NCBI RefSeq assembly: GCF_026342735.1
Contig: NZ_JAPEMM010000002.1
Span: forward strand, 1,240,001 to 1,304,000
Reading direction: 5' to 3'
Source of the DNA: Streptomyces sp. NBC_00193
GTDB lineage: Bacteria > Actinomycetota > Actinomycetes > Streptomycetales > Streptomycetaceae
DNA: 64,000 bases
Under the pieces are notes generated by a model that was not told the DNA's origin, did no database searches, and was given only the letters and a program-made list of their open reading frames with translations. Below are positions 51,539 to 60,996 of the stretch, one piece after another (within the stretch, counting starts at the first letter, position 1; every line of letters starts with the position of its first letter). A program made the position numbers and the translations under genes.

Positions 51539-52327
51539 TCAGCTCCCGTCCGGCCGGTCCGCCGGGGCCCGCCGCTTGCGGGCCATCTTCCGGGCCACGA
51601 AGGCCCGCGGAAGGTGGCGGACCGCCACGGCGTAGGCCCGGTAGTGCCGGCCCGTGATGCTCACCGGGCGGCGCAGGGCCAGGTCCTTCAGGGCCTTGGC
51701 CACCACGTCGCGCGGCTCCAGCCACACCGCGTCGCGCAGGGCGGTGACGTCCATCCCGGCGCGCTCCTGGAACTCGGTGCGGGTGAATCCCGGGACCACC
51801 GCCAGCACGCGGACCCCGTACGGCTCCATGTCCACGCGCAGCGACTCGCTGAAGGCCGTGATCCAGGCCTTCGCGGCGCCGTAGGTCCCGGTCGGCAGCA
51901 GTCCGGCCACCGAGGAGACGTTGAGCACCGCGCCGCGGCGGCGCTCGCGCAGGCCCGGGAGCAGCGCGTGGGTGAGCCGGAGCGGCACCTTGACCAGCAG
52001 GTCGAGCATCCGCTCCTCGTCCTCGACCGGGTTGTACGGGAACGGCGCGGGGAGTCCGAAGCCGGCGTTGTTGACCAGGATGTCGACCGGCCGGTCCCGG
52101 TCGGCGAGCCGCTCGGCGACGGCTGCGAGAGCGTCCGCGTCGAGCAGGTCGGCGGGGAGCACCTCGCAGAGGGAGCCGAACTCGCGGGCGAGGTCCGCGG
52201 CGACGTCCTCGAGGCGGCCCTTGTCGCGGGCGACGAGGACGAGGTCGCAGCCCTTGGCGGCGAAGCCGCGGGCGAAGGCCGCGCCCAGTCCGGCGCTGGC
52301 CCCTGTGATCAGTACGGTGGTGGTCAA
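51539..52327 (-). CDS. Short-chain dehydrogenase/reductase
   Basis: A 262-aa SDR. The NAD(P) motif is TGASAGLGAAFARG, the structural motif NNAGFG, and the catalytic Ser-Tyr-Lys set NVSSVAGLLPTGTYGAAKAW. Substrate unknown. It is followed by a convergent secreted protein and preceded by a tandem-repeat intergenic region. Confidence 0.88.
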   Translation of the reverse strand: MTTTVLITGASAGLGAAFARGFAAKGCDLVLVARDKGRLEDVAADLAREFGSLCEVLPADLLDADALAAVAERLADRDRPVDILVNNAGFGLPAPFPYNPVEDEERMLDLLVKVPLRLTHALLPGLRERRRGAVLNVSSVAGLLPTGTYGAAKAWITAFSESLRVDMEPYGVRVLAVVPGFTRTEFQERAGMDVTALRDAVWLEPRDVVAKALKDLALRRPVSITGRHYRAYAVAVRHLPRAFVARKMARKRRAPADRPDGS

Positions 52328-52380
52328 GAGACGTTCACTTCCTGGCTGTCGGGCGTGGTGCGCGGTGCGTGTTCGTATGT

Positions 52381-52416
52381 CTCGCGTGACTCGCGTGACT
52401 CGCGTGACTCGCGTGA
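52381..52416. repeat. Four 9-bp tandem repeats between SDR and membrane protein genes
   Basis: CTCGCGTGA occurs four times in a row with no mismatch, followed by a partial fifth. It lies in the 99-nt gap before the SDR start codon. It could be a slippage tract or part of the SDR leader. Confidence 0.9.
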
Positions 52417-52426
52417 CTCGTGCGTC

Positions 52427-53608
52427 TCACGCGGTGAAACCGGCGGTGGCCGGTGAGGCGTAGGCCTGGGCCACGTCCACCAGGAAGCGGGCCTCGCCGT
52501 CCAGGTCCCCTTCCTCGGCCGAGGTCTGGAGGGCTGCGGGCAGCTCCAAGGCGTTCTCGTCGGACCGCTGTTGCGGGATCCCGGCCAGCTTCGCCTGCCG
52601 CGCCTCCTTCAGTACGCAGGCCAGCGCGGCCGCGCTGGCCCGCTGTTCGGGCACTCCGCTGCCGGCCACGTGGCTGCGCGCGAGCTCGGGCACGCCGGGG
52701 GCGACGTACTCCCCCAGGATCAGGATGGCGTCGCGGGTCTCGATGACCTTGCGGTAGACGAGCAGGTTGCGCGGGACCGGCGGCCACAGCAGTTCCAGCA
52801 CCCGGCCGGCGCGCGGCTCGTTGAGGGCGACGTGCGGGACGGCGTGGACCAGATCGCGCCAGAGCGGCCACAGCCGCCAGGCGGTGGCGGTGTCGGCTGC
52901 CGTGCGGCGGAAGGTGAACAGCGTCGGGACGACGATCGCTGCGGCGCGGAGCAGTCCGTGCACGTTCATCAGCAGCGGGTTGGCGGGCACCGCCCAGGTG
53001 AAGCCGAACAGCGCCTTGAGCAGGTACACGAACCAGAACACCCCGGCGAGCGCGGTGCCGAGGCCGAACAGCACCAGCCCGGCGGCGAGGCCCCGGCTCT
53101 CGGCGCGGCGGCTGTAGCGCCAGCAGACGGACACGCAGACGGTGTTGGCGATCAGGTGCGCGGAGATCAGCACCAGCCAGTACGCGAGGGAGGGCACCGG
53201 GTCGCCGACGGGCGGGATGGTGTGCGTGCCGTGCGCGGGCGCGGCGGCGTCCAGGACGACGAGGACGGTCAGCCACAGGACCGTGCCGACGCCGGAGGCG
53301 ATCTGGAGCCGGCGGCCCCGGGTGGCGGCGGCCACGAAGTACAGCACGGCGCCGGCCGAGAGGACCCCGATGAGGTTGCGCACGAGCCCGATGGTGTGCG
53401 CGTAGTCCGGGTCGCGGCCCATGGCGTAGGCGACGACGTCGGGGAGGTTCAGGGTCATCGCGGCCGCGGCGGTGGCGACGGCGAGCCACAGGCCCCGCTG
53501 GTGCGGGGCGCGCAGGGCGCCGGGTGCGCGGAGCAGGACGGCGATCCAGAGGCACACGACGCCGGGAACGGCGAGGGCGTCGCCGAAGGCGATCAGATCA
53601 GAAGCCAC
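52427..53608 (-). CDS. MAB_1171c-like membrane protein
   Basis: A 393-aa protein with about seven predicted membrane helices in the first 235 residues (GVVCLWIAVLLRAPGALRAP, GVLSAGAVLYFVAAATRG). A cytoplasmic C-terminal part contains LVYRKVIETRDAILILGEYV. From memory this matches a family annotated as MAB_1171c-like, often next to a DNA-binding ImmA/IrrE protein, as here. It overlaps the upstream ImmA-like gene by 11 nt. Function unknown. Confidence 0.75.
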   Translation of the reverse strand: MASDLIAFGDALAVPGVVCLWIAVLLRAPGALRAPHQRGLWLAVATAAAAMTLNLPDVVAYAMGRDPDYAHTIGLVRNLIGVLSAGAVLYFVAAATRGRRLQIASGVGTVLWLTVLVVLDAAAPAHGTHTIPPVGDPVPSLAYWLVLISAHLIANTVCVSVCWRYSRRAESRGLAAGLVLFGLGTALAGVFWFVYLLKALFGFTWAVPANPLLMNVHGLLRAAAIVVPTLFTFRRTAADTATAWRLWPLWRDLVHAVPHVALNEPRAGRVLELLWPPVPRNLLVYRKVIETRDAILILGEYVAPGVPELARSHVAGSGVPEQRASAAALACVLKEARQAKLAGIPQQRSDENALELPAALQTSAEEGDLDGEARFLVDVAQAYASPATAGFTA

Positions 53609-54143
53609 GGTGGACGGGCCCCCGTCCGCGCCGCTCGTAGCCCATCGCCGACTCCAGCCGGGCGAGCGTGTCGCGGCCCGCGGCGCCGTGGCCGAGGTGC
53701 GGGCCGCGGGTCCCGGTGCGGATACGGATCATGCTCGCGAGCATCTCCGCCTCCCGCTCCTGGCGGGTGGTGTAGTTGGTGCGCCCGAGCACGGTGGGGA
53801 CGGGTCCGTCCGCTCCTCCGGCGCCCTGGGAGTCCCCGGCGGGGGCTTCCAGCGAGTGGTGCCCGAAGAGGATGTGGCCGATCTCGTGGAGCACGATGTG
53901 CTCGCGGTGCAGCCGGGTGGTCTGGGCCTCGTAGAAGACGTAGTCCACGTCGGCGGTGCCGATCCACAGTCCGCACACTCCGGACTCCGCCGCCTCCTTG
54001 GGCAGCGGGTGGAGCCGGATGGGACGGCCCCGCTGTTCGGCTATCCGCTCGCACAGTCCGTCGAGCGAGAAGGGGTGTCTCAGATCAAGACGGCCGAGAA
54101 TCGCCTCGCACCGTTTGCGCAGACTGGGCTGAGGGTGGCGCAT
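53598..54143 (-). CDS. ImmA/IrrE-type metallopeptidase domain protein
   Basis: A 181-aa protein with a zinc-protease motif HEIGHILFG and the usual preceding RLHREHIVLHE. Members cleave or regulate repressors in phage/ICE and stress systems. ATG 54143 has GAGGGAA close upstream. It overlaps the following membrane-protein gene by 11 nt, so the pair is co-translated; no adjacent XRE regulator is seen. The C-terminal ~30 residues are Arg/Gly-rich. Confidence 0.78.
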   Translation of the reverse strand: MRHPQPSLRKRCEAILGRLDLRHPFSLDGLCERIAEQRGRPIRLHPLPKEAAESGVCGLWIGTADVDYVFYEAQTTRLHREHIVLHEIGHILFGHHSLEAPAGDSQGAGGADGPVPTVLGRTNYTTRQEREAEMLASMIRIRTGTRGPHLGHGAAGRDTLARLESAMGYERRGRGPVHRGF

Positions 54144-54384
54144 GTGTTCCCTCTTCGGACCCTTTCTCGGGCAACGATGATAGGCGTGCGTGGGCAGGGG
54201 CATGACGTCCTTTGCCTTCAAGGCGACCTCGGGAGTGCGGTCCTGAGGGGAAAAAGCGGAAGCCCGCTCGCCGAAAGACGAACGGGCGTTCCGTCATCCC
54301 TACAGATCATCCGGATGAGTTGGCAAGGTATGTCCCCATGTCGGGTGCCTATTCAGCCAATCCGGCACGCACTGCCACGAACGG

Positions 54385-56895
54385 CTAGCGCTTGCGGCCG
54401 CCCCGCTCGTCGGGGCCGCTGAGCCCCGCGCGGCGCAGGGCGTCGGCCATCGCGCTGTTGGCGGGGGCCGGAGCGCCGCCGCCCTGACGCTGGCCGCCGC
54501 CTCCTTGACCGCCCTGACCGCCCTGGCCGCCTTGGCGGCGGCCCTTGCCGCCGTCGCGGGAGCCGCCCTGGCCGCCCTGGCCGCGCTCGCCGCCGCCCTG
54601 ACCGCCCTGACCGCCCGGGCCGCGCTGCTGCGGGGGCCGGCCGCCGCCGCGCCGCTCGCCCCGCTCCTCGCGCTGCCTCGGCGCACCGCCGTCGGCGCCG
54701 CCGCCGCGCTCCGCCTCGTCCTCCAGCCGCAGTGTCAGCGAGATCCGCTTGCGCGGGATGTCCACGTCCATGACCTTGACCCGGACGATGTCGCCCGGCT
54801 TCACCACGTCGCGCGGGTCCTTGACGAAGTTCTTCGACAGCGCCGAGACGTGCGCCAGCCCGTCCTGGTGGACGCCGATGTCGATGAAGGCGCCGAAGGC
54901 GGCCACATTGGTGACCACGCCCTCCAGGATCATCCCGGGGGCCAGGTCGCCGATCTTCTCGACGCCCTCCTTGAAGGTCGCCGTCTTGAACGCGGGCCGC
55001 GGGTCCCGGCCGGGCTTCTCCAGCTCGCGCAGGATGTCCGTGACCGTCGGCAGGCCGAAGGCCTCGGTGACGAACTGCTCCGGCCGCAGCGAGCGCAGCA
55101 CACCGGTGTTGCCGATCAGGGCCGCCACCTCGCTGCCCGCCGTCTTGCCCATCGTACGGACCACCGGGTAGGCCTCGGGGTGCACGCTGGAGGAGTCCAG
55201 CGGGTCGTCCCCGTCGCGGATCCGCAGGAAGCCCGCGCACTGCTCGTACGCCTTCGGGCCCAGCCGGGCCACGTCCTTGAGCCCCTTGCGGTTGCGGAAC
55301 GGGCCGTTGGCGTCGCGGTGCGCCACGATGTTCTCGGCGAGTCCGCCGCTGATCCCCGACACGCGCGAAAGCAGCGGCGCGGAGGCGGTGTTGACGTCGA
55401 CGCCGACACCGTTCACACAGTCCTCGACCACGGCGTCGAGCGAACGCGAGAGCTTCACCTCGGACAGGTCGTGCTGGTACTGGCCGACGCCGATCGACTT
55501 CGGGTCGATCTTCACCAGTTCGGCGAGCGGGTCCTGCAGGCGCCGGGCGATGGAGACCGCGCCGCGCAACGACACGTCCATGTCGGGGAGTTCCTGCGAG
55601 GCGAAGGCGGAGGCCGAGTACACGGAGGCGCCGGCCTCCGAGACCATCACCTTGGTGAGGTTCAGCTCGGGGTGGCGGGCGATGAGGTCCGCGGCGAGCT
55701 TGTCGGTCTCCCGGGAGGCGGTGCCGTTGCCGATGGCGACGAGCTCGACCGCGTGCTCCTTGGCCAGGCGGGCCAGCTTGGCGAGCGCGTCGTCCCACTT
55801 GTTGGCGGGCACGTGCGGGTAGATCACCTCGGTGGCGACCACCTTGCCGGTGGCATCGACCACGGCCACCTTCACACCGGTGCGGAAGCCCGGGTCCAGC
55901 CCGAGCGTGGCGCGGGTGCCGGCGGGTGCGGCGAGCAGCAGGTCGCGCAGGTTGGACGCGAAGACCCGTACCGCCTCGTCCTCGGCGGCGGCGCGCAGCC
56001 GGGAGCGCAGGTCGATCCCGAGGTGCACCTGGATCTTGGTGCGCCAGGCCCAGCGGACGGTGTCGGCGAGCCACTTGTCGCCGGGCCGGCTGTGTTCACT
56101 GGGGGCCTTGATGCCGAAGCGGCGGGCGACCATGCCCTCGTACGTGGAGGGGCCGGGCACCTCGCTCGGCTCTTCCGGCTCCAGGGTGAGGTCGAGGACG
56201 TCCTCCTTCTCCCCGCGGAGCATGGCGAGCACGCGGTGCGAGGGGAGGGCGGTGAACGGCTCGGTGAAGTCGAAGTAGTCGGCGAACTTGGCGCCCGCCT
56301 CCTCCTTGCCCTCGCGGACCTTCGCGGCGAGCCGGCCGCGGCCCCACATGCGCTCGCGCAGTTCGCCGATGAGGTCGGCGTCCTCGCCGAACTTCTCGGT
56401 GAGGATGGCGCGGGCGCCTTCCAGGGCGGCGGCCGCGTCGGCCACTCCCTTGCCGGCGTCCACGAACGCGGCGGCCGCCACGGCCGGTTCCGCCGACGGG
56501 TCGGCCAGCAGCCCCTCGGCGAGCGGCGCGAGGCCGGCCTCGCGGGCGATCTGTGCCTTGGTGCGGCGCTTGGTCTTGAAGGGGAGGTAGATGTCCTCCA
56601 GCCGGGCCTTGGTGTCGGCCGCGTTGATCCGGGCCTCCAGCTCGGCGTCGAGCTTGCCCTGCTCCCGTACGGAGTCGAGGATCGCCGCGCGCCGGTCCTC
56701 CAGCTCGCGCAGGTAGCGCAGCCGCTCCTCCAGGGTGCGCAGCTGGGCGTCGTCGAGCATCTCGGTCGCTTCCTTGCGGTAGCGCGCGATGAACGGCACG
56801 GTCGAGCCGCCGTCGAGCAGCTCGACGGCGGACTTGACCTGCCGCTCCCGTACGCCGAGCTCCTCGGCGATCCTGCCTTCGATGGACATCGTCAC
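54385..56895 (-). CDS. Tex-family RNA-binding protein
   Basis: A protein of about 836 aa of the Tex type. The N-terminal helical region has VPFIARYRKEATEMLDD, the YqgF-like domain TLGLDPGFRTGVKVAVVDAT, the helix-hairpin-helix region INTASAPLLSRVSGI-like, and the S1 domain GVVTNVAAFGAFIDIGVHQD. An extra ~95-residue Gly/Gln/Arg-rich tail follows. The GTG at 56895 and ATG at 56889 are both possible starts. It may aid transcription or RNA decay. Confidence 0.92.
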   Translation of the reverse strand: MTMSIEGRIAEELGVRERQVKSAVELLDGGSTVPFIARYRKEATEMLDDAQLRTLEERLRYLRELEDRRAAILDSVREQGKLDAELEARINAADTKARLEDIYLPFKTKRRTKAQIAREAGLAPLAEGLLADPSAEPAVAAAAFVDAGKGVADAAAALEGARAILTEKFGEDADLIGELRERMWGRGRLAAKVREGKEEAGAKFADYFDFTEPFTALPSHRVLAMLRGEKEDVLDLTLEPEEPSEVPGPSTYEGMVARRFGIKAPSEHSRPGDKWLADTVRWAWRTKIQVHLGIDLRSRLRAAAEDEAVRVFASNLRDLLLAAPAGTRATLGLDPGFRTGVKVAVVDATGKVVATEVIYPHVPANKWDDALAKLARLAKEHAVELVAIGNGTASRETDKLAADLIARHPELNLTKVMVSEAGASVYSASAFASQELPDMDVSLRGAVSIARRLQDPLAELVKIDPKSIGVGQYQHDLSEVKLSRSLDAVVEDCVNGVGVDVNTASAPLLSRVSGISGGLAENIVAHRDANGPFRNRKGLKDVARLGPKAYEQCAGFLRIRDGDDPLDSSSVHPEAYPVVRTMGKTAGSEVAALIGNTGVLRSLRPEQFVTEAFGLPTVTDILRELEKPGRDPRPAFKTATFKEGVEKIGDLAPGMILEGVVTNVAAFGAFIDIGVHQDGLAHVSALSKNFVKDPRDVVKPGDIVRVKVMDVDIPRKRISLTLRLEDEAERGGGADGGAPRQREERGERRGGGRPPQQRGPGGQGGQGGGERGQGGQGGSRDGGKGRRQGGQGGQGGQGGGGQRQGGGAPAPANSAMADALRRAGLSGPDERGGRKR

Positions 56896-57029
56896 TGTGC
56901 GGTCCCGCCTGCCTTCGTATTGCGTGATGCTGGTGCGCGCTGCGTCGTACGTGCCGCGTGCTGCGTCGGAAGGCTGCCAATTGTGGCAGGTGGCGGCGGC
57001 GGACGTCGGGAGCCGGGCCCGGTCCGGTC

Positions 57030-57893
57030 TCAGGCCTTGCCCATGAGGTCCGCGGGGAAGGCTCCGGCGACGAAGGCCTGCACGGTGAAACCACCGCCGA
57101 TCTCCGCGAGCCGGGCGACTCCGGCCGCGCCGAGGTGCTCGTACGGAGCCTCGTCCAGGCGGTCGGTCTCGGTCTCCAGCGCTTCGCGCAGCGCCGCGCC
57201 CTCGGGCGTGAGCTCACCCTCGGAGTCGAGCAGTCCGCGCTCGCGCAGCCGGCCCGCGGCGGCGTCCAGGTCGGCCTGCTCCCAGCCGCGTATGTACTTG
57301 AGGTACTTCGGGGTCATGCCGTGGCCGCTGGCCGTGTGGCTGACCAGGGCTTCGACCGGGTCCAGGCCGACGGTGAGCAGGGCGACCAGGTGTCCGTCGC
57401 CGCGGTGCTCGCGCAGCAGGGTGGTGGCGTGCCACAGCTTGAGGTGCGGTTCCTCGGGTACGGGGAGGTCCGCGTGGGCCGAGTAGAGCGTACGGGCGTG
57501 CCGGGTGCAGGCTTCGGCCGCGCGCATCGCCAGCCCGGCGGCCTCGGCGACCTCGGGGGACGCGATCGTCTCGTCGCCGAGGAGCCGGCGCAGCGTGGTG
57601 TCCACGGCCCGCAGCCGGGCGGCGAGGACCTGCGCGGGGGTGGCGGTCTCCCAGACGGCGGGCAGGTGCCGGGCGACGAGGTCGTGGCGGTAGTTGTAGA
57701 AGGTGGCCGTCACCGTGCCCGCGCCGACCGCGCCCATGGCGGCGGAGCGGGAGGCGAGGTTGACGGCGTTGCGGTCGGTGATCCCGAGGGCGGCGAACTC
57801 CTTGCCGAGGTCGGGCGAGAAGTAGACGGTCGAGTGCAGCGGGTTGATCGCCCCGTGCCAGCAGCTGCGGGCGGCGCGCTCCGGAAGAGTCAT
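57030..57893 (-). CDS. SCO6745-family protein
   Basis: A 287-aa conserved actinobacterial protein (SCO6745 family by memory; the function of the family is not known to me). Features are a helical N-terminal half with LHSTVYFSPDLGKEFAALGI and FYNYRHDLVARHLP, and a C-terminal winged-helix-like part with GRLRERGLLDSEGELTPEG. It is not a clear regulator. It lies upstream of tex in the same direction, with a 134-nt gap. Confidence 0.75.
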   Translation of the reverse strand: MTLPERAARSCWHGAINPLHSTVYFSPDLGKEFAALGITDRNAVNLASRSAAMGAVGAGTVTATFYNYRHDLVARHLPAVWETATPAQVLAARLRAVDTTLRRLLGDETIASPEVAEAAGLAMRAAEACTRHARTLYSAHADLPVPEEPHLKLWHATTLLREHRGDGHLVALLTVGLDPVEALVSHTASGHGMTPKYLKYIRGWEQADLDAAAGRLRERGLLDSEGELTPEGAALREALETETDRLDEAPYEHLGAAGVARLAEIGGGFTVQAFVAGAFPADLMGKA

Positions 57894-57982
57894 GCGGGCA
57901 GGCTAACGACTGCTTGGTATGGAGAGAAGTATTCAGGTGTGGGCCGGCCCGAGAAGATGCCAGAGTCGCCGTCGTGACCTTG

Positions 57983-58486
57983 ATGAACGTGCTCGTCGAC
58001 TTCGCCCGGACCGGCCGTATCGGCCCGCTTCGCTGCGGCATGCCGCTGGCGGAGGCCGATGATCTCCTGGGCCCGGGGCGCCCGCACCCCGCCATCCAGT
58101 TGATACCGGACATCGAGGGCTACCCCTACGCTTGGGACTGCCTGGAGTTGTCCGTCACCCGACGCCTCGTGAGCGGAATCTCGATCAGTCTCAGACCGGG
58201 GTCGACGACCAGGCTGCCGTCCCTGGTCCTGCCGGACTCGGAGGCCTACCCGTCCACGGTGCTCCGGGAAGACCTGCTCGCCGCGCTTGATGCAGTCGAC
58301 TGCCGCCACGACGTCAACGACCGCCTCACCTTCGGCGGGCAATCCAGCATCCTCACCCACCCCGCGAACGTCTGCGCGGTGTTCTTCACGCCTCACCGTG
58401 ACGAGCAGGTGCCCCATCGCGAACGCCTCTACCTCGGCGCGATCCACAAGCACGCGACCGCCTCGGACGCCGACGCGCGGGCATGA
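57983..58486 (+). CDS. Hypothetical protein
   Basis: A 167-aa soluble protein (ATG 57983; GTG 57974 also possible). Some features look like family-specific immunity or SMI-type proteins (ADDLLGPGRPHPAIQLIPDI), but I cannot name the family. It is divergent from the SCO6745-like gene. A strong hairpin follows. Confidence 0.55.
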   Translation: MNVLVDFARTGRIGPLRCGMPLAEADDLLGPGRPHPAIQLIPDIEGYPYAWDCLELSVTRRLVSGISISLRPGSTTRLPSLVLPDSEAYPSTVLREDLLAALDAVDCRHDVNDRLTFGGQSSILTHPANVCAVFFTPHRDEQVPHRERLYLGAIHKHATASDADARA

Positions 58487-58511
58487 CGCCGCGAAGGGGG
58501 TTCGTGGGAGC

Positions 58512-58545
58512 CCCCCTCTCCGGCAGAGGTACGGCGGAGAGGGGG
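58512..58545. terminator. Bidirectional hairpin terminator
   Basis: CCCCCTCTCCG (58512-58522) and CGGAGAGGGGG (58535-58545) form a perfect 11-bp stem between two convergent genes, 26 nt and 10 nt from their stop codons. Confidence 0.8.
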
Positions 58546-58555
58546 CGGGGCGGTG

Positions 58556-59134
58556 TCACTTCAGTTCGGCTCCCGTGGCCACGACCACGCCGTAGAGCTC
58601 GGTGATCGTGGCGAGGGCCGCCTGGTGGATCTGTTGCGCCGTCAGGGCGCCCGCCGGGCTTTCCAGCGCGCGCGTCGCCGAGGCGTCGGCGACGACCGTG
58701 GGAGCGTAGCCGTGCAGGAAGGCGCCCTCGGTGGTGAACAGGGTGCACATGTTGGTCATGAACCCGGCGATGATCAGGTTCTTCCGGCCGGTGGCCTCGA
58801 TGATCTCGTGGAGGTCGGTCCCGTGGAAGCCGTTCGGGACGGACTTGGTGACGACGGCCTCGCCCTCCCGGGGGGCCACGGAGGCGTGGAGGGTGCCCGG
58901 CTCGGTGTCGATGCCGTAGCCGCCGTCTCGGATGTGGACGACGGGGGTGCCGAGCTCGCGGGCCCGGGCGAGGAGCCGGGAGGCGGAGGCCAGTGCCGGT
59001 TCCCAGCCGTCGAGTTCCATGACGCCGCCGGTGTAGGTGTTCTGGTAGTCGACCAGGACCAGGACCGCGTCCTCGAAGGTCGCCGGGGTCTCGTCGAAGC
59101 CGTTGAGCTGGCGCAGGGTCGTGGTGGTGGTCAT
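58556..59134 (-). CDS. Isochorismatase-family hydrolase
   Basis: A 192-aa cysteine hydrolase. The Asp is in LVLVDYQNTYTG, the Lys in EAVVTKSVPNGFHGTDL, and the nucleophile Cys in AGFMTNMCTLFTTEG. All three members of the catalytic triad are present. The substrate may be an amide such as nicotinamide-like compounds or a carbamate; not fixed by sequence. The start is ATG 59134 after AAGGG. Confidence 0.85.
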   Translation of the reverse strand: MTTTTTLRQLNGFDETPATFEDAVLVLVDYQNTYTGGVMELDGWEPALASASRLLARARELGTPVVHIRDGGYGIDTEPGTLHASVAPREGEAVVTKSVPNGFHGTDLHEIIEATGRKNLIIAGFMTNMCTLFTTEGAFLHGYAPTVVADASATRALESPAGALTAQQIHQAALATITELYGVVVATGAELK

Positions 59135-59432
59135 GAGGGTGCCCTTCTCACGAGGTGGGGGTGGGGTGGCGGCCCGACTCGGGGCCACGACGTCAACGCT
59201 AGGAGGCCGTGCACCCGTGGGCAATGACGGCCGAGCCGCAGATCCGGACATCGATCCGTGCAGGCCTGAGGCGGTGCGCGGGTCGTCGCCGCCGCCCGGA
59301 CGGACGTGTTCCGCACGGGCGTTTTTCAGACGCATGGCGATCGTGTGACAGGAGGGGCCATGGACATGACGTGGGGTCCCGGGCGTGAATACGGTCGAAC
59401 GGAAGCCACTCCCCTACCACTTGGAGTTCAAG

Positions 59433-60962
59433 GTGCACCGCAAAGTCATCGCCCCGAGCGTGCTCGCCGCCTCCCTTCTGCTGGTGATCCCGGCGTCGGC
59501 GGCGAGTTCCGTTCCGGGCGCACCGGGTATCGGCGATCCCTACTACCCGGCCAGCGGCAACGGCGGGTACGAGGTCTCCCATTACGACCTGCGCCTCCAG
59601 TACCAGCCGAAGACCGACCTGCTCGAGGGCACCGCCACCCTGCTCACCACCGCCAAGCAGGACCTGTCCCGCTTCAACCTCGACTTCGGTCTGGACGTCA
59701 GCGAGATCCGGGTCAACGGGGTCAAGGCGAAGTTCGCCAAGTCGGGCGTCTCGGAGCTCGAGGTCACCCCGGCCTCCCCGCTCCAGCGGGGCAAGCAGTC
59801 GAGCGTGGTCGTCAAGTACGCCGGCAAGCCCTCGGAGTTCAAGGTCGACGGCTGGTCGGCCTGGCAGCGCACCCCGGACGGCGGCGTGGCCGCGCAGGAA
59901 CCCGATTCGGCCGCCTGGTGGTTCCCGAGCAACGACCACCCGCTCGACAAGGCCACCTTCGACGTGTCGGTGAACGTGCCCGACGGCACCCAGGCCATCA
60001 GCAACGGCGTGCTGCAGTCGCAGAGTTCACGTCTGGGCTGGACCCGGTACAACTGGCGCTCGAACAAGCCGCAGGCCACGTACCTCGCCACCCTGGCCGT
60101 CGGCAAGTTCGACATCACCACCGACAAGACGGCGAGCGGTCTGCCGATCCTGAACGCCTACAGCCAGGACCTCGGCGACAACGCGGGCGCGGCGCGCGCC
60201 AGCATCGAGCGGACCGGCGAGGTCGCGGAGTGGCTGGAGGGGGTCTTCGGGCCGTACCCCTTCAACGCGCTCGGCGGGTACGTGCCGAACGTGCCCAGCG
60301 GGTTCGCGCTGGAGACGCAGACCCGGCCGTTCTACAGCCCCCGGCAGTTCGCCAACGGCGCGAACGTGTCCGTGGTCGTGCACGAGCTGGCCCACCAGTG
60401 GTACGGGGACAGCGTGTCCGTCGACGGCTGGAAGGACATCTGGGTCAACGAGGGCTTCGCCCGCTACAGCCAGTGGCTGTGGTCGGAGAAGGAGGGCGAG
60501 GGCACCGCGCAGGAGCTCGCCGACTGGGCGTACGGACTGCGGCCGGCCGAGGACCCGTTCTGGCAGGTCAAGCCGGGTGACCCGGGTCCGGAGAACCAGT
60601 TCCACGGAGCCGTCTACGACCGCGGCGCGATCGCCCTCCAGGCGCTGCGCAACACGATCGGCGACGAGAAGTTCTTCCGGATCCTGAAGGGGTGGCCGAC
60701 CGAGCGCGCCTACGGCAACGCCAAGGTCGGCGACTTCGTCCGCTACGCGGAGAAGGTCTCGAACCAGCCGCTCGCGCAGCTCTTCGAGACCTGGCTGTAC
60801 ACCCCGGGCAAGCCGGACGCCTCCGCGCTGAACACGACGAAGAAGCTGCCGGCCGCGACTCCGGGCACCGGCACCCTGCGTGCCCCGGCCGCGAAGCCGG
60901 CGGCGGAGCCGAAGTCCTGGAAGAAGATCGCCGCGACGAACGAGGTGCACGGCGACCACTGA
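59433..60962 (+). CDS. Secreted M1-family metallopeptidase
   Basis: A 509-aa exported peptidase (GTG 59433, with GGAG 8 nt upstream). The signal peptide is about residues 1-24 (LAASLLLVIPASAASS). The zinc motif is HELAHQW with the third ligand Glu340 in NEGFARY. The GAMEN-equivalent segment reads SGFALETQTR, so the exopeptidase N-terminal recognition motif is altered. The length is shorter than aminopeptidase N. It likely trims peptides outside the cell. GTG 59385 is an alternative start without SD. Confidence 0.88.
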   Translation: MHRKVIAPSVLAASLLLVIPASAASSVPGAPGIGDPYYPASGNGGYEVSHYDLRLQYQPKTDLLEGTATLLTTAKQDLSRFNLDFGLDVSEIRVNGVKAKFAKSGVSELEVTPASPLQRGKQSSVVVKYAGKPSEFKVDGWSAWQRTPDGGVAAQEPDSAAWWFPSNDHPLDKATFDVSVNVPDGTQAISNGVLQSQSSRLGWTRYNWRSNKPQATYLATLAVGKFDITTDKTASGLPILNAYSQDLGDNAGAARASIERTGEVAEWLEGVFGPYPFNALGGYVPNVPSGFALETQTRPFYSPRQFANGANVSVVVHELAHQWYGDSVSVDGWKDIWVNEGFARYSQWLWSEKEGEGTAQELADWAYGLRPAEDPFWQVKPGDPGPENQFHGAVYDRGAIALQALRNTIGDEKFFRILKGWPTERAYGNAKVGDFVRYAEKVSNQPLAQLFETWLYTPGKPDASALNTTKKLPAATPGTGTLRAPAAKPAAEPKSWKKIAATNEVHGDH

Positions 60963-60996
60963 CCCACCGCGGTACGGAGCTGCGCGCCGTCGCCCC

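Noticed and set aside
54505..57486. 993-aa plus-strand frame
   Set aside because: It is the antisense of the Tex gene and its Gly-rich tail.
59360..60580. Frame starting at ATG 59360 with an excellent AGGAGG site
   Set aside because: The strong SD is real, but the frame is a shadow of the M1 peptidase, whose motifs lie in another frame. It may hint at a frame error near the start.
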